From NCBI GenBank assembly GCA_024654065.1, contig JANLIQ010000047.1:1-32057 (forward strand): 32,057 nucleotides of DNA. The letters are read 5' to 3'. The translations under genes and the position numbers were made by a program. This document shows, in pieces, positions 1 through 7,063 of this stretch. Positions within the stretch are counted from its first letter, which is position 1. Each line of letters begins with the position of its first letter. The notes beneath the pieces are model-generated. The model was not told the DNA's origin, made no database searches, and was given only the letters and a program-made list of their open reading frames with translations. Origin of the DNA: Candidatus Berkelbacteria bacterium (GTDB lineage Bacteria > Patescibacteriota > UBA1384 > 2-12-FULL-50-11).

Positions 1-15
1 TACTCCCGACAAGCA

Positions 16-44
16 TTGACTATTTAGAGGAAATAAGGTACAAT
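16..44 (+). promoter_or_regulatory. sigma70-type promoter of the DUF192 gene
   Basis: TTGACT at 16-21 and TACAAT at 39-44 are separated by 17 bases, a near-consensus sigma70 promoter. The -10 ends 7 bases before the ATG at 52, so transcription should start at or next to the start codon. There is no Shine-Dalgarno sequence at a useful distance. Confidence 0.75.
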
Positions 45-51
45 CTCGGCA

Positions 52-552
52 ATGAAAAGCAAACTCATTAGTTTTGGAATATTGTCGGCACTAGTAATAG
101 TAGCCGGATTTGGTGTTAACCAAATTAAAACAAATCCAAGAACAACTCTTAGCGCCGAGACCGTTCAATACGCTCGTAGTGCCGTCCGGATTGGGGATAA
201 AACTTTTAGCGTTGAACTTGCCTTGACTCCAGAGCAGCAGTCTCTTGGTCTTGGTGAGCGTGACAGTTTAGCAAAAAACTCTGGAATGCTGTTTGTTTTC
301 AAACCAGCTGGTCAAGAAACTTTTTGGATGAAAGATATGCGTTTCGACCTAGATATGGTTTGGATTGCCGAAGGTAAAATTGTAGATATCTCACGACATG
401 TCCCGGCTCCTAAGGAAGGAATGAAAACTGAGAATTTACCTACTTACTCTCCTAATTCTGAAGTTGACTACGTCTTGGAAATTAATTCTGGTGAAGCCGA
501 CGAAATGAATATTGGTGACCGTGTTGAAGTCGTCAACTCTTCTCAAGTTTAA
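52..552 (+). CDS. membrane-anchored DUF192 (COG1430) family protein
   Basis: A 166-residue protein with an N-terminal hydrophobic segment (about residues 5-23) that acts as a signal anchor, followed by a DUF192 domain (about 45-160). Family hallmarks are visible: the LTPEQQSLGLGERDSL stretch, the SGMLFVFKPAGQETFWMKDM core and the downstream DLDMVWI strand. DUF192 proteins are small secreted or membrane-tethered domains of unknown biochemical role. The ATG sits 7 bases after a good -10 element, so the mRNA is predicted to be leaderless. The stop codon shares a TTAA palindrome with the stop of the convergent ZIP gene, so the two genes overlap by 4 bases and leave no room for a terminator. Confidence 0.9.
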   Translation: MKSKLISFGILSALVIVAGFGVNQIKTNPRTTLSAETVQYARSAVRIGDKTFSVELALTPEQQSLGLGERDSLAKNSGMLFVFKPAGQETFWMKDMRFDLDMVWIAEGKIVDISRHVPAPKEGMKTENLPTYSPNSEVDYVLEINSGEADEMNIGDRVEVVNSSQV

Positions 553-1301
553 CCTCCGTAGATTTTCAGCCAAGCCATAATTGCCACTCCAGCAACTATG
601 GCAAGTAATTGCATTAGTGAGCGACTCGGTCGCGTTTCTTTATGTAGTGGTGGAAGTAAATCTACTGCAGCAATATATAAAAATCCCCCGGCAGTCAGAG
701 GAATAGCGTAAGTTACTAATGCCTCTAAGCGACTACCTAGTAGTAGTGCCAAGACCGTTCCCACTACTGCTGTTAACCCAGTGGCGAAATTAAGCCAAAG
801 AGCTCTCTTTCGAGTAAATCCAGCGCTAATCAATACCCCAAAATCTCCAATCTCCTGGGGGATTTCATGCAGAATCACCGCCAGAGTTGTTGCAATTCCA
901 AGAGGGATTGAAACAAGGTAAGAAACTCCGATTAGTACCCCGTCTATAAAATTATGCATTGCGTCAGAAACTAAATTTATGTAGCCAACGGGGTGGATAT
1001 GTACCCCCGACTCTTCGTCGTGGTGATGATGCCAGTGGAAGTACTTTTCGACTAGAAAAAAGAGTAAAAATCCAGCCATAACTAGGTAAGCAACAGTTAG
1101 CTCGCTATCGAAGGATGTGTAGGCCTCTGGCAACAGATGAATCAGGGTGTCACCAAAAAGAGCGCCGACCGCCAGACTAACTAAAACAAAGACGATTCGG
1201 TTGAGTACCTCTCGCTTGATAGATAAAACAATAGCTCCGATTAAGGAGATCAGACTGACAGCAATTACGCTAAGCAAACTGTATAACCAAACTTCGCTCA
1301 T
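549..1301 (-). CDS. ZIP family divalent metal transporter
   Basis: A 250-residue polytopic membrane protein. It has the ZIP signature in TM4/TM5: a His/Asp-rich HNFIDGVLIGVS segment (about 117-128) and HEIPQEIGDFGVLI (about 145-158), which supply the metal-binding His and Glu residues of the transport path. A His-rich cytoplasmic loop (HWHHHHDEE, about 89-97) between TM3 and TM4 is typical of ZIP proteins and may sense metal. The expected substrate is Zn2+ or another divalent cation moving into the cytoplasm. The start ATG lies 7 bases after a TAATAT -10 that overlaps the -10 of the divergent gene at 1321. It ends in a 4-base convergent overlap with the DUF192 gene. Confidence 0.92.
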   Translation of the reverse strand: MSEVWLYSLLSVIAVSLISLIGAIVLSIKREVLNRIVFVLVSLAVGALFGDTLIHLLPEAYTSFDSELTVAYLVMAGFLLFFLVEKYFHWHHHHDEESGVHIHPVGYINLVSDAMHNFIDGVLIGVSYLVSIPLGIATTLAVILHEIPQEIGDFGVLISAGFTRKRALWLNFATGLTAVVGTVLALLLGSRLEALVTYAIPLTAGGFLYIAAVDLLPPLHKETRPSRSLMQLLAIVAGVAIMAWLKIYGG

Positions 1302-1320
1302 CTAGGGTATATTAACAGCG
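1302..1320. promoter_or_regulatory. overlapping divergent -10 elements in a 19-bp intergenic region
   Basis: TATATT at 1308-1313 ends 7 bases before the plus-strand ATG at 1321. On the minus strand TAATAT (1314 to 1309) ends 7 bases before the ATG at 1301. One A/T palindrome therefore serves as the -10 in both directions and both transcripts would be leaderless. The -35 regions lie inside the opposing coding regions. Confidence 0.6.
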
Positions 1321-1635
1321 ATGAGCTTCAAGGAGCAAGTAATAAAGAAAATTAAAGAGATTCCAAGCGGGAAAGTAGCGACGTACGGCCAGATCGCAGC
1401 ATTGGCTGGTAGTCCTCGGGGAGCGTTGATGGTTGGGCGTACTTTGCGTTACGCCAGCGAAAACGAAAAATTACCTTGGCAGAGAGTTATTAACTCGAAA
1501 GGGAGAATCTCGATTGTTAATATGAGCTACCCGGCTGAGCTTCAAGCACAGTTACTTCAAGAAGAGGGGGTAGTGGTTGAGAAACGAATCGACAGTTACT
1601 ACATTAATTTAAGTCGATTCCTCTGGCGGATTTGA
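1321..1635 (+). CDS. alkyltransferase-like protein (MGMT family, no acceptor cysteine)
   Basis: A 104-residue single domain matching the DNA-binding C-terminal domain of O6-alkylguanine-DNA alkyltransferase. It contains the helix-turn-helix region IPSGKVATYGQIAALAG (about 14-30) with the following VGRTLRYA segment. Where true MGMTs have the PCHRV active site, this protein reads PWQRVI (about 58-63). Trp in place of the acceptor Cys is the hallmark of alkyltransferase-like (ATL) proteins, which bind and flip O6-alkylguanine and hand the lesion to nucleotide excision repair without repairing it. The gene is leaderless by promoter geometry and divergent from the ZIP gene. Confidence 0.88.
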   Translation: MSFKEQVIKKIKEIPSGKVATYGQIAALAGSPRGALMVGRTLRYASENEKLPWQRVINSKGRISIVNMSYPAELQAQLLQEEGVVVEKRIDSYYINLSRFLWRI

Positions 1636-1665
1636 CAACCACCAGGTCGCGACTAAACTATATAT

Positions 1666-2013
1666 ATGGCAGACAAAAAGCAAAAATCTTGGGGTGAGTT
1701 AGCGTTCTTGTTTGGAATCGCGTTGGCAATAGTCTTGAGTTTTTTTCCTGATACTTCCGATCGAACGACGCCGGGACTAGTTTTGGCCATCCTTGGCCTA
1801 ATCGTTGGGTTCTTCAATATCACTTACAAAGAAACTAGTAGTTTCCTAGTGGCGGCTATTGTTCTGTTGTTGGTCGGTAGTGCTGGACTCGATTTTCTGC
1901 CTTATATCGGCGACTGGCTCGGTACGGCCTTCATTAATATCAGCCATTTTGTGGCTCCAGCCGCGATGATTGTCGCCTTCAAAACCGTTATCGATCTGGC
2001 TAAAAACAGCTGA
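1666..2013 (+). CDS. small four-TM membrane protein, function unknown
   Basis: A 115-residue hydrophobic protein with about four predicted membrane helices (roughly residues 11-27, 37-52, 59-80 and 90-110) and a short lysine-rich N-terminus. I do not recognise the family. TAAACT ends 6 bases before the ATG, so it too looks leaderless. It sits in the same direction as the ATL gene, 30 bases downstream, but with its own likely -10. The stop is TGA, which supports the standard bacterial code. Confidence 0.75.
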   Translation: MADKKQKSWGELAFLFGIALAIVLSFFPDTSDRTTPGLVLAILGLIVGFFNITYKETSSFLVAAIVLLLVGSAGLDFLPYIGDWLGTAFINISHFVAPAAMIVAFKTVIDLAKNS

Positions 2014-2056
2014 TTCTGGTCATTCAGGGCAAAATTTGAGAAAATACACCCGTTAT

Positions 2057-2127
2057 GCGGGAATAGTTTAATGGTAGAACGAGAGATTTCCAATCTTTCG
2101 GCACGGGTTCGATTCCCGTTTCCCGCT
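2057..2127 (+). tRNA. tRNA-Gly (anticodon UCC)
   Basis: A complete cloverleaf of 71 nt: acceptor GCGGGAA/TTCCCGC, D stem GTTT/GAAC, anticodon stem AGAGA/TCTTT with loop TTTCCAA (anticodon TCC), and T arm ACGGG-TTCGATT-CCCGT. The discriminator is T and CCA is not fully encoded (CAA follows). TACACC ends 6 bases before the mature 5' end, so transcription may begin at or beside nucleotide 1. Confidence 0.95.
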
Positions 2128-2201
2128 CAATGATCTGATTTCCAGTTCAGACAGATCCCGTACGCATTGAGCCCTCTTTTCATTTTTGCTATGGTAAAAC
2201 C

Positions 2202-2426
2202 ATGAAATATAGTCAGCTTATTTCTACCGAGCCGAACAAGCGCAGTGGCAAGCCCACTATCCGAGGTTCGCGTATTACCGTTTATGACGTTCTTTCCTAC
2301 CTCGCCGCCGGTCAAACTGCCGACCAGATCGTAGCGGACTTTCCCTCTCTTACTAAGGAGGATATTTTAGCCTGTTTAAGTTACGCCGCCGAGCACGAAA
2401 AACAATCTTTTGTTACTCATGCATGA
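2202..2426 (+). CDS. DUF433 antitoxin
   Basis: A 74-residue DUF433 protein: the family core KPTIRGSRITVYDVLSYLAAG (about 17-37) is followed by the helix that runs through DFPSLTKEDILACLSYAAEH. DUF433 domains are winged-helix-like antitoxins, normally paired with a PIN-like DUF5615 toxin, which is what follows here with a 4-base ATGA overlap. It would bind the toxin and its own promoter. A promoter with TTGAGC, a 17-base spacer and TATGGT ends 6 bases before the ATG, predicting a leaderless message. Confidence 0.9.
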   Translation: MKYSQLISTEPNKRSGKPTIRGSRITVYDVLSYLAAGQTADQIVADFPSLTKEDILACLSYAAEHEKQSFVTHA

Positions 2427-2755
2427 GATTGCTATTTGATCACAATCTCTCTCCCCGACTCGTAAATTATCTACAAAATGATTTTCCCGACTCTTCACAT
2501 GTAGCACTCCTGGATCTTGAACGCTCTTCAGATCAAGCAGTTTGGCAATACGCCAAGACCCATAGCTACATCATTGTTAGTAAAGATACCGACTTCAATG
2601 ATTTCGTGACGCTTTTTGGTTTTCCGCCTAAAGTGATATGGCTACGGGTTGGCAACTGCACCACATCACAGGTACTCAAGATACTTCAGACGCAAAAAGA
2701 AACGCTCCATCAATTCAGTAACGATCCAGCTTCGGGTCTTCTACTGATAGTATAG
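2423..2755 (+). CDS. DUF5615 PIN-like toxin
   Basis: A 110-residue PIN-like domain. It starts MRLLFDHNLSPRLVNYL, with the first acidic residue of the family in FDHNLS, and has a central VSKDTDFNDF (about 52-61) that supplies two more aspartates, as in the DUF5615/Mut7-C PIN-like nucleases. The likely role is an Mg2+-dependent ribonuclease neutralised by the DUF433 partner encoded immediately upstream (4-base overlap). Length and both catalytic blocks look intact. Confidence 0.88.
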   Translation: MRLLFDHNLSPRLVNYLQNDFPDSSHVALLDLERSSDQAVWQYAKTHSYIIVSKDTDFNDFVTLFGFPPKVIWLRVGNCTTSQVLKILQTQKETLHQFSNDPASGLLLIV

Positions 2756-2790
2756 GGGTTGATCTGGGGAAGCAATGTATCTAAATCATG

Positions 2791-3207
2791 ATGGCTGAAA
2801 GAAGGTTACCTAAAGTTGGGGTGGGTGTGATTATCCGCAAAAATGGAAAGGTTTTGTTTGGGCAGCGTCTCAACGCCCATGGACACGGAACTTGGTCGTT
2901 TCCTGGTGGACACTTGGAATTTGGCGAAACATTTGAGCATTGTGCTAAACGGGAGGTGGCCGAGGAAGCCGGTGTAACGATTCAATTCGTTAAAATTGGT
3001 CCGGTAACAAATGACATTCATAAACGCGAGGATAAGCACTATGTCACAGTTTTTGTAATTTGCGATTGGGTAGGTGGAGTGGCTAAAAACCTTGAGCCGG
3101 ACAAGCTCCGACAGTGGAAATGGGTTAAGTGGGGCAAACTACCCCAACCTCAGTTCCTGCCGGTTGAGCAACTCCTGGCCACTGGATACTCGCCATTTAC
3201 CGACTAA
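2791..3207 (+). CDS. Nudix hydrolase
   Basis: A 138-residue Nudix domain. The Nudix box spans about residues 40-62 and keeps every invariant residue (GG, the first Glu, RE, EE and the final G). It hydrolyses a nucleoside diphosphate linked to another moiety. The short, single-domain form and the GTWSFPGGHLEFGE stretch resemble the MTH/NUDT15 branch that cleans (d)NTP pools, but the substrate cannot be read from the sequence. Two ATGs are adjacent (2788 and 2791). I prefer the second because TATCTA at 2778-2783 then ends exactly 7 bases upstream, as for other leaderless genes here. Confidence 0.9.
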   Translation: MAERRLPKVGVGVIIRKNGKVLFGQRLNAHGHGTWSFPGGHLEFGETFEHCAKREVAEEAGVTIQFVKIGPVTNDIHKREDKHYVTVFVICDWVGGVAKNLEPDKLRQWKWVKWGKLPQPQFLPVEQLLATGYSPFTD

Positions 3208-3245
3208 GTCTCGACATTCCTAAAAATATCGTTATACTGAAATCC

Positions 3246-3602
3246 ATGTCTAAAACCGTTCGAATTATATTAATTATTGCCTTCATTATTTTTGTTGCCG
3301 GGATCACCTGGGCAATTATAGCTACTCGTAACAACAAAAAAGACACGGCTACAAAAACCGCTAATACACCGACACTGGTTGGTACGCCTAGCTCAACAAC
3401 CACACCAGCCGTAACAACTCCCGCCACAACGACTCCGTCAACACCAACCCCGCCAGTATCAAAACCTGCCCCTAAGAAGCCCGCCCCGAAGTATCGAATT
3501 GTATTTACTGAAGAAACAACCGAAGAGGTTTCGGCCAGCGCTTGGGCATCAGCCGGAACAAACGCTGACGGTTCTGCCTGGGCTTACGCTTACGCAGAGT
3601 GA
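3246..3602 (+). CDS. membrane-anchored Thr/Pro-rich protein, function unknown
   Basis: A 118-residue protein with an N-terminal membrane helix (about 5-27), a low-complexity Thr/Pro linker (about 38-82) and a short alanine-rich C-terminal part containing alternating A/S/W/Y residues. It is probably exported and tethered, with the linker spanning the envelope. I do not recognise the C-terminal part. TATACT ends 7 bases before the ATG. Its stop lies one base from the stop of the convergent lepA gene. Confidence 0.7.
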   Translation: MSKTVRIILIIAFIIFVAGITWAIIATRNNKKDTATKTANTPTLVGTPSSTTTPAVTTPATTTPSTPTPPVSKPAPKKPAPKYRIVFTEETTEEVSASAWASAGTNADGSAWAYAYAE

Positions 3603-3603
3603 G

Positions 3604-5310
3604 TTATTTCTTCAGTAACTCCACGAACACTTCGCTCGGTACTTCGACCCGACCAAGTTGTCGCATTCTTTTTTTACCTTTGCGCTGTTTGTCTAGCAGT
3701 TTGTTTTTTCGTGTTACGTCACCACCATAGAGTTTAGCGGTGACATCCTTACGCACAGCCGATATATCACTTCGGGCAATTATCTTTCCTCCAATAGCCG
3801 CCTGAAGTGTGACTTCGAAATTCTGACGAGGGATTAACTCTTTTAGTTTTTCAACCAATCGGCGACCGTAGGATTCCGCCTTGCTTCTTACCATGTATTG
3901 AGTTAAGGCATCGATCTTATCTCCCGCCACAAGCAAATCAACGGCGACTAAGTCTGCTGGTCTGTAATCTTTAAGTTGGTAATCCATGGATGCATAGCCA
4001 GAAGTTACGGATTTTAATTTGTCGTAAAAATCACTTATAACTTCCGAGAGTGGCGCTTCGTAGTGGCAAACCACTCGATCGGCAACATACTCAACATTAA
4101 TAAATACGGCTCTATTTTGAGAAACCAGATCACTAACTGCACCGTAATGCTCCTGGGGGCAAACCACTTCCAGCTCCACCCACGGCTCCATCCATTGCTC
4201 ATCCTCCTGTTTGTAGGCTACTGATGGGGTTGTTACTAGGATATTGATGTCAAACTCTCTATTAAGTCGTTCTTTTATAATCTCCAGATGAAGCAGTCCT
4301 AGAAATCCGATGCTGTAACCTGGGCCCAAAGCTTTTGAGCTAACTGGCTCGTAGGAAAGCGAGGCGTCGGAGAGTTTAAGTTTATCTAATGCTACCGTTA
4401 ACTCTCGTTCCTTACCTGGTTCAGGAAAGAACGAAGCGTAGATCATTGGTTTTGAGGTTTTGTACCCTGGTAGAGCGCTTGTCGCACCGGAGGCAACAAT
4501 TGTGTCACCAACCCGACAATCATGAACCGTTTTTAAGCCGGTCGCGACATAACCAATCTCACCACTTTCCAGGTGTCCGTTATCTATTCTTTTTATTTGT
4601 AGGTACCCAGACTGAAGACAGTCAAAGGCGGCACCAGTTGCTTTCATCAATAACGGTTGGTTCTTCTTTAAGTGACCGCTCACAACCTTTACGTAAGCAA
4701 CGACGCCTAAGAATACATCAAAAAAAGAATCAAAAACCAACGCTTGTAGCGGTTCCTCTGGATGCGGTTTGGGTGGAGGGATCCTTTTAGCAATCGCCTC
4801 TAATAACTCATCAACTCCCTCACCAGTTTTACCAGAAACAAAGCAAATATCATCCTCATCACATTTCAGAGCTTTTACTAATTGTTGGGCAGTAACTTCT
4901 GCTTGGGCATGAGGTAGATCTATTTTATTAACAACCGGGACAATTACTAAGTGGCTATCTTTGGCTAAGTGAAGGTTTGTTAGAGTTTGGGCTTGGATAC
5001 CCTGGCTGGCGTCAACAAGCAGCAACACTCCCTCAACCGCTGCGAGCGAACGAGAAACTTCGTAACCGAAATCTACATGTCCCGGAGTGTCTATTAAGTT
5101 TAGTTGGTATTTTTTACCATCGTGCTCATAAAACATTCTGGCAGGATTAAGCTTTATGGTGATACCTTTTTCCCGCTCTAATTCCATGGTGTCGAGTAAT
5201 TGATCTCCCGAGCCGACCTTAACTGTGCCTGTTTTTTCAAGCAAACGATCGGCAAGCGTTGACTTACCGTGATCTACATGAGCAATAACAGCAAAATTCC
5301 GAATCTCCAT
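3604..5310 (-). CDS. lepA: translation elongation factor 4 (LepA)
   Basis: A 568-residue translational GTPase. G1 is AHVDHGKST (about 9-17), G3 is DTPGH and G4 is NKID. It continues through the EF-G-like domains II, III and V and ends in the LepA-specific C-terminal domain (AAIGGKIIARSDISAVRKDVTAKLYGGD and RKGKKRMRQLG). It is about 30 residues shorter than the E. coli protein. LepA acts on the ribosome in back-translocation and initiation quality. The start at MEIRNFAVIAHVDHGKS is supported by TAAAAT ending 7 bases upstream, a leaderless arrangement. Confidence 0.96.
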   Translation of the reverse strand: MEIRNFAVIAHVDHGKSTLADRLLEKTGTVKVGSGDQLLDTMELEREKGITIKLNPARMFYEHDGKKYQLNLIDTPGHVDFGYEVSRSLAAVEGVLLLVDASQGIQAQTLTNLHLAKDSHLVIVPVVNKIDLPHAQAEVTAQQLVKALKCDEDDICFVSGKTGEGVDELLEAIAKRIPPPKPHPEEPLQALVFDSFFDVFLGVVAYVKVVSGHLKKNQPLLMKATGAAFDCLQSGYLQIKRIDNGHLESGEIGYVATGLKTVHDCRVGDTIVASGATSALPGYKTSKPMIYASFFPEPGKERELTVALDKLKLSDASLSYEPVSSKALGPGYSIGFLGLLHLEIIKERLNREFDINILVTTPSVAYKQEDEQWMEPWVELEVVCPQEHYGAVSDLVSQNRAVFINVEYVADRVVCHYEAPLSEVISDFYDKLKSVTSGYASMDYQLKDYRPADLVAVDLLVAGDKIDALTQYMVRSKAESYGRRLVEKLKELIPRQNFEVTLQAAIGGKIIARSDISAVRKDVTAKLYGGDVTRKNKLLDKQRKGKKRMRQLGRVEVPSEVFVELLKK

Positions 5311-5345
5311 ACCTGTAATTTTACCTTAAAAAGCTATTACTGTCG

Positions 5346-5492
5346 TTACTTGGAGCTTTTCCAAATCCACCAGGCCGCAAGTAATACCACAACGACAGTG
5401 ACCAGTACCCACCCAAAACAACCCCAGTTAGTCCGGTACCGGAACTTATCTACTTCTCCGTAGAATGATGGGTTGTTCTGATTAGTTGCCAT
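5346..5492 (-). CDS. 48-residue single-pass membrane protein overlapping the murJ 3' end
   Basis: An open frame of 48 codons from ATG at 5492 to TAA at 5346. It has a polar N-terminal part (about 25 residues, with several Asn and aromatic residues), then a clean transmembrane helix (WVLVTVVVVLLAAWWIW, about 28-44) and a basic tail. It overlaps the end of murJ by 43 bases in another frame and fills the gap up to lepA. TAATCT ends 6 bases upstream of the ATG inside murJ, matching the leaderless pattern. The helix and the start geometry are the only support. I do not recognise the family. Confidence 0.55.
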   Translation of the reverse strand: MATNQNNPSFYGEVDKFRYRTNWGCFGWVLVTVVVVLLAAWWIWKSSK

Positions 5493-7063
5493 TGTTCTAG
5501 ATTAAATAGCTTTGCCCAAAGCATGTAAGTAACCAGCCCACAAAAGAGACTAGCAAAAATTACAAACAAGTTTTGAGATGAAGGTCCGTCAAGAAGCATC
5601 GGGGAGAGAGCCGTAAAGACTTTATAAGAAACAAACATCACGGCCCCAGCGAATACTCCGCCAAAAAAGATGGCTAAGAAATTCTGGCGAGATTCGCTAT
5701 CCTTCCAAAGAACCGAAAAAGGCAGACCCAAGCTAAACCAAAGCAGTAGGGCGTTAATAGTTGAGCCAATAGAGAAAGCGAGCGCAAGTGCTGCTGGGCC
5801 TAGATCCGTAAGACGAACAAGCCAGACCGCCGATATCCAGGCTACGGCAATAGAAATCAAACTAAAGATCGTTGGTCGGACGGTATCAGACCGTGCGAAG
5901 TAAGAACGAGCCAAAACAAGGATTGAGCCCTGGAAAGGTAGAGAGAGAATGAAATAGCGAAAAGTTCGAACCGCCCACTCAGTTTCAAGCGGACTGATTG
6001 AGTGGCCAACGCTGATATATAGGTTGATAATCGGACGGCTAAAAATAAGCAAAAATATCGTTACCGGAACAAAGATAAAGATGATTAGTCGTATGGTTTT
6101 GCCGATCAATTCTTTGAATTCGGCATGATCATCTCTAGCTATATGGCGAGCAAAGTCTGGCAGAACCGCCATTGCCAAAGTATTTGCCAGAAGTAAAACC
6201 GGCGCTGTTTGTAAATCATCTGTTAGACGATATATGGATATTGAGCCCTGTGCTAAACGAGAGCCCAAGTGATAGAAAGCCAAAAGTAACATTTGATTAC
6301 CAGTTAGGGCGATTGCTCGAGGGATCATCACCTTCATGACATGGCGAACCTTGTCGTGACCAAAACCTAATGTGAAACTAAAACGCCAACCCAATCGGAA
6401 AAGCATCGGTAGCTGAACAAGAAAGTGAGCACTCGCCCCGACAATGACACCGGCCACCAATACCGATAAGCCGTACTGTGGGATTAAGAGCGCTCCGCAG
6501 ATGATGGCAATATTGTAGATGATCGGTGCGATCGCTGGGGTTGTGAAGTGGCGTTTGGCCTGCAGGGCGGAACTAGATAGCTGTGAGATGGTGAAGAAAA
6601 GCGGACTTAGTAGCAGAACTCTCGCTAGCTCTACTGTTGTTTTCATAGTCGATGCGTCAAACCCGGTCACAATCAGCGGTAACACGTAGGGCATAGCGAC
6701 GTAGAGAACTATCATGGCTCCAACAATTACTGTGAAACCTGTTGAAATTAGAATATTGAAAGTTCGCCAAAATTCATTATCATCACCGTCGGTGTCAATT
6801 TTTACTAGTAGCGGTAGAACGGCCGTCGCCAGAGCCCCAACAATTAAAAAGTTGTAAAACAGATCCGGCAGCACAAAGGCCGCATAATAACTATCCAGCG
6901 GTCCGATCGTTCCGTAAGTTAAACCAACCCGGTTAGCAATAATAACATTGCGTGCCAAACCTAAAACATTACTAATTAGCACTGTTACAAAAAGAATTCC
7001 TACAGCCTGCTTGAGGTTATGACTTCCCCAAAACAGACTGCTGATACGACGGATCGGTGACAT
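5450..7063 (-). CDS. murJ: lipid II flippase MurJ (MviN)
   Basis: A 537-residue polytopic protein of the MOP superfamily with about 14 membrane helices. The N-terminal half contains the family stretch LARNVIIANRVG...LDSYYAAFVLPDLFYNFLIVGALATAVLPLL, where the F-x-x-P-D-L-F-Y motif is typical of MurJ. It flips the undecaprenyl-linked peptidoglycan precursor across the cytoplasmic membrane. The ATG directly follows the stop of the upstream cohesin gene, so it is translated as part of that operon. Together with ddl and an L,D-transpeptidase further right, it shows a peptidoglycan wall. Confidence 0.93.
   Translation of the reverse strand: MSPIRRISSLFWGSHNLKQAVGILFVTVLISNVLGLARNVIIANRVGLTYGTIGPLDSYYAAFVLPDLFYNFLIVGALATAVLPLLVKIDTDGDDNEFWRTFNILISTGFTVIVGAMIVLYVAMPYVLPLIVTGFDASTMKTTVELARVLLLSPLFFTISQLSSSALQAKRHFTTPAIAPIIYNIAIICGALLIPQYGLSVLVAGVIVGASAHFLVQLPMLFRLGWRFSFTLGFGHDKVRHVMKVMIPRAIALTGNQMLLLAFYHLGSRLAQGSISIYRLTDDLQTAPVLLLANTLAMAVLPDFARHIARDDHAEFKELIGKTIRLIIFIFVPVTIFLLIFSRPIINLYISVGHSISPLETEWAVRTFRYFILSLPFQGSILVLARSYFARSDTVRPTIFSLISIAVAWISAVWLVRLTDLGPAALALAFSIGSTINALLLWFSLGLPFSVLWKDSESRQNFLAIFFGGVFAGAVMFVSYKVFTALSPMLLDGPSSQNLFVIFASLFCGLVTYMLWAKLFNLEQWQLIRTTHHSTEK

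Noticed and set aside
4389-4790. 133-codon frame antisense to lepA
   Set aside because: It lies wholly within a strongly conserved gene, with low-complexity composition and no promoter geometry.
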